From NCBI RefSeq assembly GCF_003725295.1, contig NZ_QICB01000001.1, forward strand, positions 310,001 to 374,000: DNA of 64,000 nucleotides. Reading direction: 5' to 3'. The stretch comes from Slackia faecicanis. Its GTDB lineage: Bacteria; Actinomycetota; Coriobacteriia; Coriobacteriales; Eggerthellaceae. The position numbers and the translations under genes were made by a program. Shown in pieces: positions 56,056 through 64,000 of this stretch (its first letter is position 1; every line of letters starts with the position of its first letter). A model generated the notes under the pieces. It made no database searches, was not told the origin of the DNA, and was given only the letters and a program-made list of their open reading frames with translations.

Positions 56056-57042
56056 CTACGAAGCGGCCTGGGCGGCGCGGGCCGTGAGCACGCGCGAACG
56101 GCCCGCGAGGTCGGCCACGACGCGCACGTCTTCGTAACCCGCTTCGCGCGCGAGGCGGGCGGCCTCGTCCAGGCAGTCCTCATGCAGCTCGAACGCGAAC
56201 GCGCCGCCCGGCTTCAAAAGCATGCGCGCCTGGTCGAGCAGGCGACGATACACGTCCAGCCCGTCGGCTCCGCCCGCAAGCGCCAGCCGCGGCTCGTGCT
56301 GCGCCACCTCTTCGGGCAAACGTTCCATCACGTCGTCGGGAATATAAGGCGGGTTCGACACCACCAAATCGAACGCGCCCGGAAGCTCGTCGACGAGCGT
56401 TCCCGCCAGGTCGCATTCGCGCACTTCGACGCGTTCGTCCAGGCCGAGCGCCGCCACGTTCTCGCCCGCAAGCGATGTCGCGACGGGAGAAATATCGGTC
56501 GCCACGATGCGCGAGCACGGGTATTCGTAAGCGATCGAGCACGCGATGCAGCCCGAGCCCGTGCACAAGTCGGCCACCAACGGGCCCTGCTGCGCGTCCT
56601 CGCACGCCGCCCGGCACGCTTCGCCTTCCGACGAGAGGAGCGCCTCTTGCTCGTCGAGGGAAAGCGAATCCGTCGCGCAGCGGCGCTTTTGCGCGGGAAG
56701 GAGCGCCAGTGCCTCGCTGACCAGCACTTCCGTTTCAGGGCGCGGAATCAAGACGCCCTGCCTGACCTTCACGGCGATATGGCGGAACGCCACTTCCCCG
56801 GTGATGTATTGCAAAGGCTCGCCCGCGCCGCGCCGCGACACGTAGCCGCGCAAGATATCGCGCTCGTCCATGGACAGGGGCCGTTCGAAGTTCACGTACA
56901 GGTCGATACGGCGCATGCCCGTGGCCTCGGCCAGAAGCCATTCGGCGGAAAGGCGGGGGTTCTCGTCGCCTTTCCTTTCGAGATAGCCCACCGTCCAGTC
57001 GAGCGCGGCCTTGACCGTCCATACTTCGGCGGAATTCGCCAT
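56056..57042 (-). CDS. prmC: Release factor glutamine methyltransferase PrmC
   Basis: The 328-residue protein has the SAM-binding motif VADLCTGSGCIACSIA and the substrate motif VVSNPPYIPDD, typical of PrmC/HemK. It methylates the GGQ glutamine of the release factors. An insert of about 25 residues around residue 140 (DSLSLDEQEALLSSEGEA) is longer than usual. It follows prfA after 144 bases with a terminator between, so the pair is adjacent but may be partly uncoupled. AAGGAGGGG precedes the ATG. Confidence 0.94.
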   Translation of the reverse strand: MANSAEVWTVKAALDWTVGYLERKGDENPRLSAEWLLAEATGMRRIDLYVNFERPLSMDERDILRGYVSRRGAGEPLQYITGEVAFRHIAVKVRQGVLIPRPETEVLVSEALALLPAQKRRCATDSLSLDEQEALLSSEGEACRAACEDAQQGPLVADLCTGSGCIACSIAYEYPCSRIVATDISPVATSLAGENVAALGLDERVEVRECDLAGTLVDELPGAFDLVVSNPPYIPDDVMERLPEEVAQHEPRLALAGGADGLDVYRRLLDQARMLLKPGGAFAFELHEDCLDEAARLAREAGYEDVRVVADLAGRSRVLTARAAQAAS

Positions 57043-57125
57043 GAATGCCTTCCCCTCCTTGCCTGCGCGCCGATGCGCACGGCCTGTCGAAGCCGTCGCC
57101 CTCGGCGAAAAGCCTGTCTATAGAA

Positions 57126-57150
57126 AAGCGCCCGGACACGCCGGGCGCTT
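57126..57150 (-). terminator. Terminator between prfA and prmC
   Basis: AAGCGCCCGG/CCGGGCGCTT with a 5-base loop, followed by TTCTATAG on the minus strand. Confidence 0.8.
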
Positions 57151-57186
57151 CGATGCGAGAAACCGTATCCCGCACGCGTTCGAAAA

Positions 57187-58245
<1,059 letters not shown>

Positions 58246-58408
58246 TCTATTTCCCTTATTCGAGCGGCGCAAAGCCGCGTTTTCCATTCATAGAGATTTG
58301 CCAACTGCATATATTACCACGCCCGGCGCCTCGTCATGGGCTTTCCATAGCAGCCGTTCGGCCCCGCGCAAGAACCGGCGCAGACCGCGCGCGGTCCGGG
58401 AAAAAGAA

Positions 58409-58448
58409 AGGCCCCGCGCCGCACGGACGGATCCGCGGCGCGGGGCCT
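58409..58448 (-). terminator. Terminator of substrate-binding protein gene
   Basis: AGGCCCCGCGCCGC/GCGGCGCGGGGCCT, 14 base pairs, followed by TTCTTTTTCCC on the minus strand. Confidence 0.92.
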
Positions 58449-58462
58449 GAACGCTTCGAAGC

Positions 58463-59449
58463 CTATTCGGCCACCGAGAAGGTGCCGTTCGACTCGTCGT
58501 AGGTCATGGCCTTGGCCAGATAGCCCTTGTCATGCATCCAATCGAGCACGGGCTGCACCATGGCGGCCGTAGGCAGGGCCGCTTCGGGGTAGGTGCTGAT
58601 CGCATAGGTATCGGCGACCGGCGCAGGCAGGTTGGCCTTTTCCACCAGCAGCGAACGATACGCCTCGGGATCGGCGTTGATCGAGGTCACGGCCTCGTTC
58701 CATGCGGCGCGCACCATATCGAGCGTCTTATCGCCGCCATCGGAGAGCCAATCGGTGCGCACGGCCAGGACGGACTGGCTGATGTTTTCGCCCTGGGTGT
58801 CGTCGGCCAGAAGCACCATGCCCGTCTGCTCTCCGAGAGCAAGCAGGCTTGCAGGGAGCGCCGCAGCCGCGACCTGGTTGTTCGCCATGGACTCGTAGCG
58901 GACGGGCATCTTCTTGATTTCTTCCTTGACCACCTGGTCGGCAGGAACGCCCGCGGCCTCCATCAGCTTGTCCATCACGTATTCGGGAACGGTGTTGGAG
59001 CCGACGCCGATGCCCTTGCCCGCAAGGTCGGCAAGGCTTTTGATTCCGGATTCAGGCGAGGTCATGATGCCGAAACGGCCCTGAGACGCCTCGGCGCCGA
59101 GGGTGACCCAGGCAAGCTGGACATCCACGCCGGAAAGCTTGAGGGACGCCGCCTGCTGCACGTCGGTCATGGCCGCATCGATTTCGCCCGCGGCGAACGC
59201 GGTGGAAAGCTCCTGGGCGCTCTGGAACGTGACGATCTCGACCTTCGCATCGCCGTAGAGGCCGTCCTGCTCGGCGACCCAGAACGGCAGCGCGTCCTCG
59301 GTCTGCATGGTGCCGATGCGCATGGCGGGCACCTGCGCCTCTTCGGCCTTTTCCTGCGGCTCCGAAGCGCCGGAGCATCCCGCGAGCGCCAGGCCGCACG
59401 CGAGCACGGCCGCGCACGCCAATGACATGAGAACCTTCTTCATCTTCAT
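58463..59449 (-). CDS. Orphan ABC substrate-binding lipoprotein (NMT1/SsuA-like)
   Basis: The 328-residue protein has a type II signal ending in ALAGC, then a periplasmic-binding fold of the NMT1/SsuA/TauA class (TEDALPFWVAEQDGLYGDAK, FAAGEIDAAMTDVQQAASLK, GKGIGVGSNTVPEYVM). Such proteins bring aromatic, sulfonate, riboflavin- or thiamine-precursor ligands to an ABC importer. No permease or ATPase gene is adjacent; a terminator follows and prfA is next. The start at 59449 or 59443 is preferred to 59461, which abuts GGGAGG. The ligand is not clear. Confidence 0.85.
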   Translation of the reverse strand: MKMKKVLMSLACAAVLACGLALAGCSGASEPQEKAEEAQVPAMRIGTMQTEDALPFWVAEQDGLYGDAKVEIVTFQSAQELSTAFAAGEIDAAMTDVQQAASLKLSGVDVQLAWVTLGAEASQGRFGIMTSPESGIKSLADLAGKGIGVGSNTVPEYVMDKLMEAAGVPADQVVKEEIKKMPVRYESMANNQVAAAALPASLLALGEQTGMVLLADDTQGENISQSVLAVRTDWLSDGGDKTLDMVRAAWNEAVTSINADPEAYRSLLVEKANLPAPVADTYAISTYPEAALPTAAMVQPVLDWMHDKGYLAKAMTYDESNGTFSVAE

Positions 59450-59592
59450 AGTGTTCGACATCCTCCCTTTCGTCGAAACGGACCCTCTCGGACCGCCGCG
59501 CGAGACGCCTTGAAAAGACGTCCGGACACGACGAAACGGGCCACAATGCGGCCCGTCCGATTAATCAACATACCATATACCTTACAAAGCGC

Positions 59593-60531
59593 CTACGAAA
59601 GCGAGAGGAACTCGAAAGCGGACTGAGCGGCGTTCGCGCCGTCGCCAACGGCGGTAGAGACCTGACGCAGCGGTTTCGTGCGCAAGTCGCCCGCCACGAA
59701 AACGCCGGGGATGTTCGTCTTGCCCGTTTCGTCGGACACCACGTATCCGCCGCGATCGAGCTCAAGGCCCGCACCGGCCAGCAGGGCGTTTTTCGGCGCG
59801 GTTCCCACCGCGACGAACATGCCCGCGACATCGATTTCGGAAGCCTCGTCCGTTTTCACGTTGCGAAGCGTCAGGCCCGAAAGCTTGCCTTCTTCATCGT
59901 GCAGCGCGTCCACCACGCTATCGAGATGCATGGTCAGGTTGGACAGCTCGCGCAGCGGCTCGGTGTAGACGGCATCGGCGCGCAGGGCGTCACGACGATG
60001 GATCAGGTGCACCTCGGAACAAATGCGCGCCAGGTACAAAACGTCGCCGACGGCCGTGTTGCCGCCGCCGACCACCGCCACGGCCTTGTCGCGGAAAAAG
60101 CCGCCGTCGCACGTGGCGCAATACGACACGCCACGGCCGGCCAGCTCGCCTTCGCGCTCGACGCCCAGCGGCCTGGGCTCGGCGCCCATGGCCAAAATGA
60201 CGGCGTCCGCCGTGTACGCAGCGCCCGAAGCGGTGACGATCTTTTTAGGAGAAGCGTCCAGCTGAAGTTCGACGACCTCTTCGCCGACCGTCTGCGCGCC
60301 GAAACGCGCCGCCTGGCCGCTCATGGCGAACGCCAGCTCGAATGCGGAAACGCCGTCGGCGAAGCCGGGATAGTTATCGAGCTGCTCGGTATCAGTCATC
60401 TGGCCGCCCGGCCCCATGCGTTCGAACGATGCGGTGGAAAGGCCCGAGCGAGCGGTATACAGCGAAGCCGTCATGCCTGCGGGGCCCTGCCCGATCACGG
60501 CCACGTCGAAATGCTTCTCTTGAGTGCTCAT
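59593..60531 (-). CDS. trxB: Thioredoxin-disulfide reductase
   Basis: The 312-residue flavoprotein has the FAD motif VIGQGPAGMTASLY, the redox CATCDGGFF motif and the NADPH motif VVGGGNTAVGDVLYL. It reduces thioredoxin in the cytoplasm. The gene follows trxA after about 115 bases with a terminator between. GAAGGAGG precedes the ATG. Confidence 0.95.
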   Translation of the reverse strand: MSTQEKHFDVAVIGQGPAGMTASLYTARSGLSTASFERMGPGGQMTDTEQLDNYPGFADGVSAFELAFAMSGQAARFGAQTVGEEVVELQLDASPKKIVTASGAAYTADAVILAMGAEPRPLGVEREGELAGRGVSYCATCDGGFFRDKAVAVVGGGNTAVGDVLYLARICSEVHLIHRRDALRADAVYTEPLRELSNLTMHLDSVVDALHDEEGKLSGLTLRNVKTDEASEIDVAGMFVAVGTAPKNALLAGAGLELDRGGYVVSDETGKTNIPGVFVAGDLRTKPLRQVSTAVGDGANAAQSAFEFLSLS

Positions 60532-60609
60532 AGGAATCCTCCTTCGAAACGGACCGGCAGCGTGAAATGCATCCGCGATGCCGCACGACCCGCGATCTTA
60601 TACGAAAAA

Positions 60610-60631
60610 GCCCGGCTCCGAAGAGCCGGGC
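60610..60631 (-). terminator. Terminator of trxA
   Basis: GCCCGGCTC/GAGCCGGGC with a CGAA-type loop, followed by TTTTTCGTAT on the minus strand. Confidence 0.92.
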
Positions 60632-60646
60632 GTCTCATGCGTCGAT

Positions 60647-60955
60647 TTAGTCGAGGAGAGCGAGCAGGCCCTGCTTGGGCTGAGCGCCCATGGAAGTCTT
60701 CTTGATCTGCCCGTTCTCGAACACGATCATGGTGGGAACGCTCATGACGCTGTAGCGCTGGGCCAGGTCAGGAGACTGATCGACATCGACCTTGTAGACC
60801 TTCGCCTTGCCGTCGACTTCCTCGGCCACTTCGTCGAGGATGGGAGCGACCATCTTGCAGGGGCCGCACCAGGTTGCGAAGAAATCAACCAGGACGGGGA
60901 CGTTGGACTCGAGGACTTCGGACTGGAATTCGGAGGAGCTGATAACCTTGGCCAT
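60647..60955 (-). CDS. trxA: Thioredoxin
   Basis: The 102-residue protein has the canonical active site WCGPCK, the cis-proline region SVPTMIVFENG, and normal length. It reduces protein disulfides and is recycled by TrxB encoded next. GAAAGGTCC precedes the ATG. Its promoter (61037-61064) gives a leader of about 75 bases. Confidence 0.96.
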   Translation of the reverse strand: MAKVISSSEFQSEVLESNVPVLVDFFATWCGPCKMVAPILDEVAEEVDGKAKVYKVDVDQSPDLAQRYSVMSVPTMIVFENGQIKKTSMGAQPKQGLLALLD

Positions 60956-61260
60956 GATAGGACCTTTCTCTGATGTCGGTCATGCTGAGCGGGCTTTCAC
61001 CAGGCTTCGCATGCCGAGCGCTTATTTGATACCTGAATAATAGCATATAGAGAAAAGGATGCAAACGGCGTTGTCGGCGAACGGTTTTCGCCACGATTCC
61101 TGCACATAACGCGCCGAGCCCGGTCGCGCGGACGAGGCAAGCGCCCGACCAGGCGGAAACGCGGCCCATGAATTTCGACGCTTTCGCGACAACACCCTTC
61201 CCCATGCTTGACCGCCGATACCATTTCGCCGACGATGGCATGAACGAGGAAGGAATCAAA
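60956..61260. other. Divergent promoter region between trxA and the patatin gene
   Basis: Besides the trxA promoter on the minus strand, TTGACC (61208-61213) is a possible -35 box for the plus-strand gene. Its -10 box is poor. No other gene is seen. Confidence 0.45.
61037..61064 (-). promoter_or_regulatory. trxA promoter
   Basis: TTGCAT (61064-61059) and TATTAT (61042-61037) on the minus strand are 16 bases apart. Confidence 0.65.
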
Positions 61261-62181
61261 ATGAAGCAATCGTATTCCACCCGCACGGCCCTCGAACGCA
61301 CGCCGGCATACGAGGGCGCGACCATCATGGACGCCGACCTTATCTTGGAAGGCGGCGCGATGCGAGGCCAATTCACGGCAGGCGTGCTGGACTTTTTCAT
61401 GGACCACGGAATCTGGTGCAAAAACGTCTACGGCACGAGCGCCGGAGCGCTGAACGGATACAACTACATCGCAGGCGAATTGGGGCGCACCTGCTACCTG
61501 AACACGAAGTACTGCACGGACTCGCGCTATCTATCGATGCGCAACTTCGCACTCACCGGCAGCGCGCTGCGACGCGATTTCATGTTCGACGCCATTCCCA
61601 ACGAGCTCGACCCCTTCGACTACGACGCGTTTCGCGATTCTCCGATGAATCTGACCACCGTGGCGAGCAATATCGAAACCGGCGAGGCCGATTATCACAC
61701 CATGGAAGAAGCGCGCAGCGAGCGCGAGATTTCGTACTTGCAAGCATCGGCGAGCATGCCGCTCGTGTCGAAGATCATCGAGGTGGACGGCAAGAAGCTG
61801 CTCGACGGCGGAACGTGCGACAGCGTTCCCCTGCTTCGCTCGATGCTCGACCACCGCGCGAACAAGCGCATCGTGGTGCTGACGCAGGACGAGACCTACG
61901 TGAAGGGCCCCAACAAGACCATGCCGCTCGCCCGTCGCATCTACGACGAGTACCCGCTGTTCCTCGATCGCATGGAATACCGCCACATCGAATACAACCG
62001 CACGTATCGATGGATCAAGCGCCTGCACGATGCGGGAGAAATTTTCATGATCCAGCCCGCGAAGCCCGTGACCATCTCCAATTTGGAGAAAGACCCCGAG
62101 AAGCTCTTCGACCTCTACGAGCAGGGCTACGCCGAAGCAGCGCTCCATTACGCCGAGCTGATGGAATATCTGGCACGCTAA
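61261..62181 (+). CDS. Patatin-like phospholipase
   Basis: The 306-residue protein has the patatin oxyanion motif LEGGAMRGQFTAGVLDFF, the nucleophile elbow GTSAGALNGY and the catalytic aspartate in LLDGGTCDSVP. It resembles YjjU/RssA-type bacterial patatins, which hydrolyse phospholipid or lysophospholipid acyl chains in the cytoplasm. The ATG at 61261 has AGGAAGGA upstream; the longer frame to 61168 is unlikely. It is the only confident plus-strand protein gene in the window. A long GC hairpin follows. Confidence 0.9.
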   Translation: MKQSYSTRTALERTPAYEGATIMDADLILEGGAMRGQFTAGVLDFFMDHGIWCKNVYGTSAGALNGYNYIAGELGRTCYLNTKYCTDSRYLSMRNFALTGSALRRDFMFDAIPNELDPFDYDAFRDSPMNLTTVASNIETGEADYHTMEEARSEREISYLQASASMPLVSKIIEVDGKKLLDGGTCDSVPLLRSMLDHRANKRIVVLTQDETYVKGPNKTMPLARRIYDEYPLFLDRMEYRHIEYNRTYRWIKRLHDAGEIFMIQPAKPVTISNLEKDPEKLFDLYEQGYAEAALHYAELMEYLAR

Positions 62182-62258
62182 AGCCCGCAGAAAGCGCGCC
62201 GTTCGTCCGAAACGCCCGCCGCATCTATTCCCCGAAAGAATCGAACGGCGGGCTTTTT
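62180..62258 (+). terminator. Terminator of the patatin gene
   Basis: AAAGCCCGC at 62180-62188 can pair with GCGGGCTTT at 62248-62256, followed by TT. A competing stem CGCCGTTCG/CGAACGGCG shares the same 3' side. It works on the plus strand. Confidence 0.65.
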
Positions 62259-62376
62259 CGTGGCCTTGTAATCGGCGCGGCGAACAAGAGGGCCTGCGGG
62301 CCGTAAGACAAAAGCGAGTTATGCTTCAAAAGCCGCCTTTTGCGCGATGCATATATATAGGTAAGGAAAACGAAAA

Positions 62377-62398
62377 AGGCCCCGCTTTCGCGAGGCCT
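62377..62398 (-). terminator. Terminator of tRNA array 1
   Basis: AGGCCCCGC/GCGAGGCCT with a TTTC loop, followed on the minus strand by TTTTCG. The same hairpin follows array 2. Confidence 0.92.
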
Positions 62399-62406
62399 GT
62401 GCAATC

Positions 62407-62482
62407 TGGAGCGGACAACGGGGCTCGAACCCGCGACCCCAACCTTGGCAAGGTTGTGCTCTACCAACTGAGCCATGTCCGC
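62407..62482 (-). tRNA. tRNA-Gly (GCC), array 1 distal copy
   Basis: Cloverleaf with acceptor GCGGACA, anticodon GCC in TTGCCAA, T-arm GGGTTCGAGCCC and CCA. Identical to the copies at 62603 and 63362. Confidence 0.97.
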
Positions 62483-62485
62483 ATA

Positions 62486-62559
62486 TGGAGGCGAGAACCG
62501 GATTCGAACCGGTGGTGAGGGCTTTGCAGGCCCCTGCCTTACCACTTGGCCATCTCGCC
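62486..62559 (-). tRNA. tRNA-Cys (GCA)
   Basis: Cloverleaf with acceptor GGCGAGA/TCTCGCC, anticodon GCA in CTGCAAA, and CCA. It is the third gene of array 1. Confidence 0.97.
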
Positions 62560-62570
62560 TTTTGTCAAAG

Positions 62571-62594
62571 CAGGTCCCGCCGAAACGGGACCTG
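62571..62594 (-). terminator. Internal hairpin of tRNA array 1
   Basis: CAGGTCCCG/CGGGACCTG, 9 base pairs, between tRNA-Gly and tRNA-Cys. Only CTTTG follows, so it may be a processing site or a leaky terminator. Confidence 0.5.
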
Positions 62595-62602
62595 AACATT
62601 GC

Positions 62603-62678
62603 TGGAGCGGACAACGGGGCTCGAACCCGCGACCCCAACCTTGGCAAGGTTGTGCTCTACCAACTGAGCCATGTCCGC
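62603..62678 (-). tRNA. tRNA-Gly (GCC), array 1 proximal copy
   Basis: Complete cloverleaf with anticodon GCC, four bases after tRNA-Val(GAC) in transcript order. Confidence 0.97.
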
Positions 62679-62681
62679 AAA

Positions 62682-62756
<75 letters not shown>

Positions 62757-62800
62757 ATTCGCTGTGGTTCGAAGCGAACCGCTCGAACCGACGAGTTGAT

Positions 62801-62848
62801 ATATTATCCCTTGGATGCCTTCGATGCAAGTACTTTTTTTGAAAAAGT
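62801..62848 (-). promoter_or_regulatory. Promoter of tRNA array 1
   Basis: TTGCAT (62829-62824), 17 bases, TAATAT (62806-62801) on the minus strand, with an upstream A-tract containing ACTTTTTTTGAAAAAGT. Confidence 0.87.
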
Positions 62849-63331
62849 TTCCCGGAACGGAAGAAAGATAATTCGCCGCTCTGTCGGCAATACGCATTTC
62901 ACCTGGTCAACCGCAAAATACTTGCAGGATCGAAGCGGAAGGGGCGTACATAAAGCCCGGTCGACAGTAAACGCGACATGGGCGCATGTCGAAGAAACCG
63001 TGCCGATCCCCTCGTTGCCTTGCGGTTCGGAAGGACGCAACAAGGTTCGACGCCGTCCGACAAGGTCGGCTTAGCGGATGCGCTTTCGTCCGCGAAGGCG
63101 CAAGGTCTGCCGCGCTTCGGTCCCTACGCCCGCAAAGACAGCAGGCCCGCCAGGGCCATCGATGCCGGCAGCACACGCCATAGCGCGCGGTCGAGGCGAA
63201 AGAAGGCGGCTCTTGCGCACGCAGGAGGCGTAGCGCATCTATCGAGAGCGCGCTGCAGGCAAACGTGAGCGAGACGTCGGAAGGCAACCCGTCAACATAG
63301 ACGATCTTCGGGTTGTATCGAAAAACGAAAA
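62849..63331. other. Spacer between tRNA arrays
   Basis: About 480 bases without a confident gene. A minus-strand stretch in about 63150-63290 looks gene-like in two frames joined by a frameshift (ALSIDALRLLRA, then RALWRVLPASMALAGLLSLR before a stop) and may be a decayed gene end. Confidence 0.4.
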
Positions 63332-63353
63332 AGGCCCCGCTTTCGCGAGGCCT
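63332..63353 (-). terminator. Terminator of tRNA array 2
   Basis: Same hairpin as at 62377 (AGGCCCCGC/GCGAGGCCT), followed by TTTTCG on the minus strand. Confidence 0.92.
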
Positions 63354-63361
63354 GTGCAATC

Positions 63362-63437
63362 TGGAGCGGACAACGGGGCTCGAACCCGCGACCCCAACCT
63401 TGGCAAGGTTGTGCTCTACCAACTGAGCCATGTCCGC
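63362..63437 (-). tRNA. tRNA-Gly (GCC), array 2
   Basis: Cloverleaf identical to the array 1 copies, anticodon GCC, encoded CCA. Confidence 0.97.
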
Positions 63438-63440
63438 AAA

Positions 63441-63515
<75 letters not shown>

Positions 63516-63559
63516 ATTCGCTTGTCGTTCAAGTGCTTTGCTCGAAGCGACAAATCGAT

Positions 63560-63600
63560 ATATTAACCGTTGTCCAAAGCGAGCGCAAGCACTTTTTTGA
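63560..63600 (-). promoter_or_regulatory. Promoter of tRNA array 2
   Basis: TTGCGC (63588-63583), 17 bases, TAATAT (63565-63560) on the minus strand, preceded by TTCAAAAAAGT. Confidence 0.87.
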
Positions 63601-63927
63601 AATTTCTTTCCGAATCAGAGCCGCCTTTCGCGCTCCATGCATCGCAAAGATAAGCGACCATGGGTTTCACCTGCGAAAACATTGGTATCGAATCCGATTC
63701 GCCTTGAAATACAAGTAAAAGAAATAGCAGCTGCATCCTGCGACAAAAGCATCTGCATCGGAAAAGACAGAGTGAGAAACCAGGGTTATAGGACGAAAAT
63801 GATCGACCTGAAACGAAAAACCCGCCGTGGCGAAGCAAACGGCGCCGCACCCGAAACGTCTCCGGCGCGTCGCCCCGCCTTCGTCGCCCGCCCCTTTACC
63901 TTCGCGACAGGCACAACGCATTTCGGA
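63601..63927. other. Terminal intergenic region
   Basis: No recognised gene. A plus-strand frame at 63637-63933 (98 codons) has mixed codon use and no ribosome site. I take it as chance. Confidence 0.4.
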
Positions 63928-63957
63928 GCTTAACGGACACACTTTTATCCGCTAAGC
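63928..63957. repeat. Hairpin repeat, copy 2
   Basis: GCTTA-CGGA and TCCG-TAAGC arms around a 10-base A/T-rich loop, followed by a CGCC-rich flank with AAGCCC. It is related to the element at 4227-4259. Confidence 0.5.
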
Positions 63958-64000
63958 CGCCGCCAAGCCCCCATTTCGGACCGGCAGCCCTCGAGCCCTG

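Overview
The window reads as a chromosome segment of an anaerobic, high-GC Actinobacterium of the class Coriobacteriia, most likely Eggerthellaceae. This is inferred from the strong GC bias at third codon positions, the actinobacterial-type ABC-F and rod-shape gene sets, a Tat-exported selenocysteine formate dehydrogenase, a periplasmic [NiFe] hydrogenase, and selenium-handling genes of the YedF/DUF3343/EF2568 type. No ribosomal RNA or housekeeping marker allows a species call. Nearly every protein gene is on the minus strand; the patatin-like gene near 61-62 kb and one tRNA-Asp are the clear exceptions.

Layout. 0-5 kb: an ABC-F ATPase, an L,D-transpeptidase, a tRNA-Val/Asn/Asn unit and a small unrecognised gene. 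5-8.3 kb: the metNIQ methionine importer, preceded by a methionine-rich leader reading frame that appears to be translated from a leaderless mRNA. 8.3-15 kb: zinc-ribbon protein, era, phoH, an NhaC-type antiporter and ettA. 15-17.3 kb: three genes for a flavin/iron-sulfur electron-transfer module (AsrB-, AsrA- and HdrC-like). 17.6-25 kb: a nucleoid-associated protein, then fdhE and the formate dehydrogenase genes; the catalytic subunit contains an in-frame TGA with a clear SECIS hairpin. 25.4-29.6 kb: a selenium/iron-sulfur operon (cysteine-desulfurase-like protein, ASKHA activase, HgdB-like double-cubane candidate, YedF, DUF3343). 30-33.7 kb: [NiFe] hydrogenase small, large and cytochrome b subunits. 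34-38.5 kb: rubrerythrin, an iron-sulfur-less MutY, an Rrf2 regulator, a degenerate AAA+ protein and a HAD phosphatase. 38.5-43 kb: a MarR-controlled heterodimeric ABC exporter. 44-54 kb: the radical SAM pair TIGR03960/TIGR03936, a DUF697 protein and rodA-pbp2-mreD-mreC-mreB. 54-61 kb: serA, prmC, prfA, an orphan substrate-binding lipoprotein, trxB and trxA. 61-64 kb: patatin-like protein and two related tRNA arrays.

How the parts fit. The middle of the window (15-34 kb) is an anaerobic respiratory and redox island. Formate and H2 would be oxidised outside the membrane by the two Tat-exported enzymes, which pass electrons to quinones through cytochrome b subunits. The selenium operon between them plausibly supplies or traffics selenium for the selenocysteine enzyme, though selA, selB, selD and tRNA-Sec are not in the window. 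Rubrerythrin and an Fe-S type Rrf2 regulator handle oxygen stress.

The best candidates for something new are the methionine-rich leader with mutually exclusive hairpins in front of a MetN that lacks its sensory NIL domain, and the pairing of a double-cubane-type reductase with selenium-handling proteins. All coordinates, motifs and hairpins were read by eye; no database or folding program was used.
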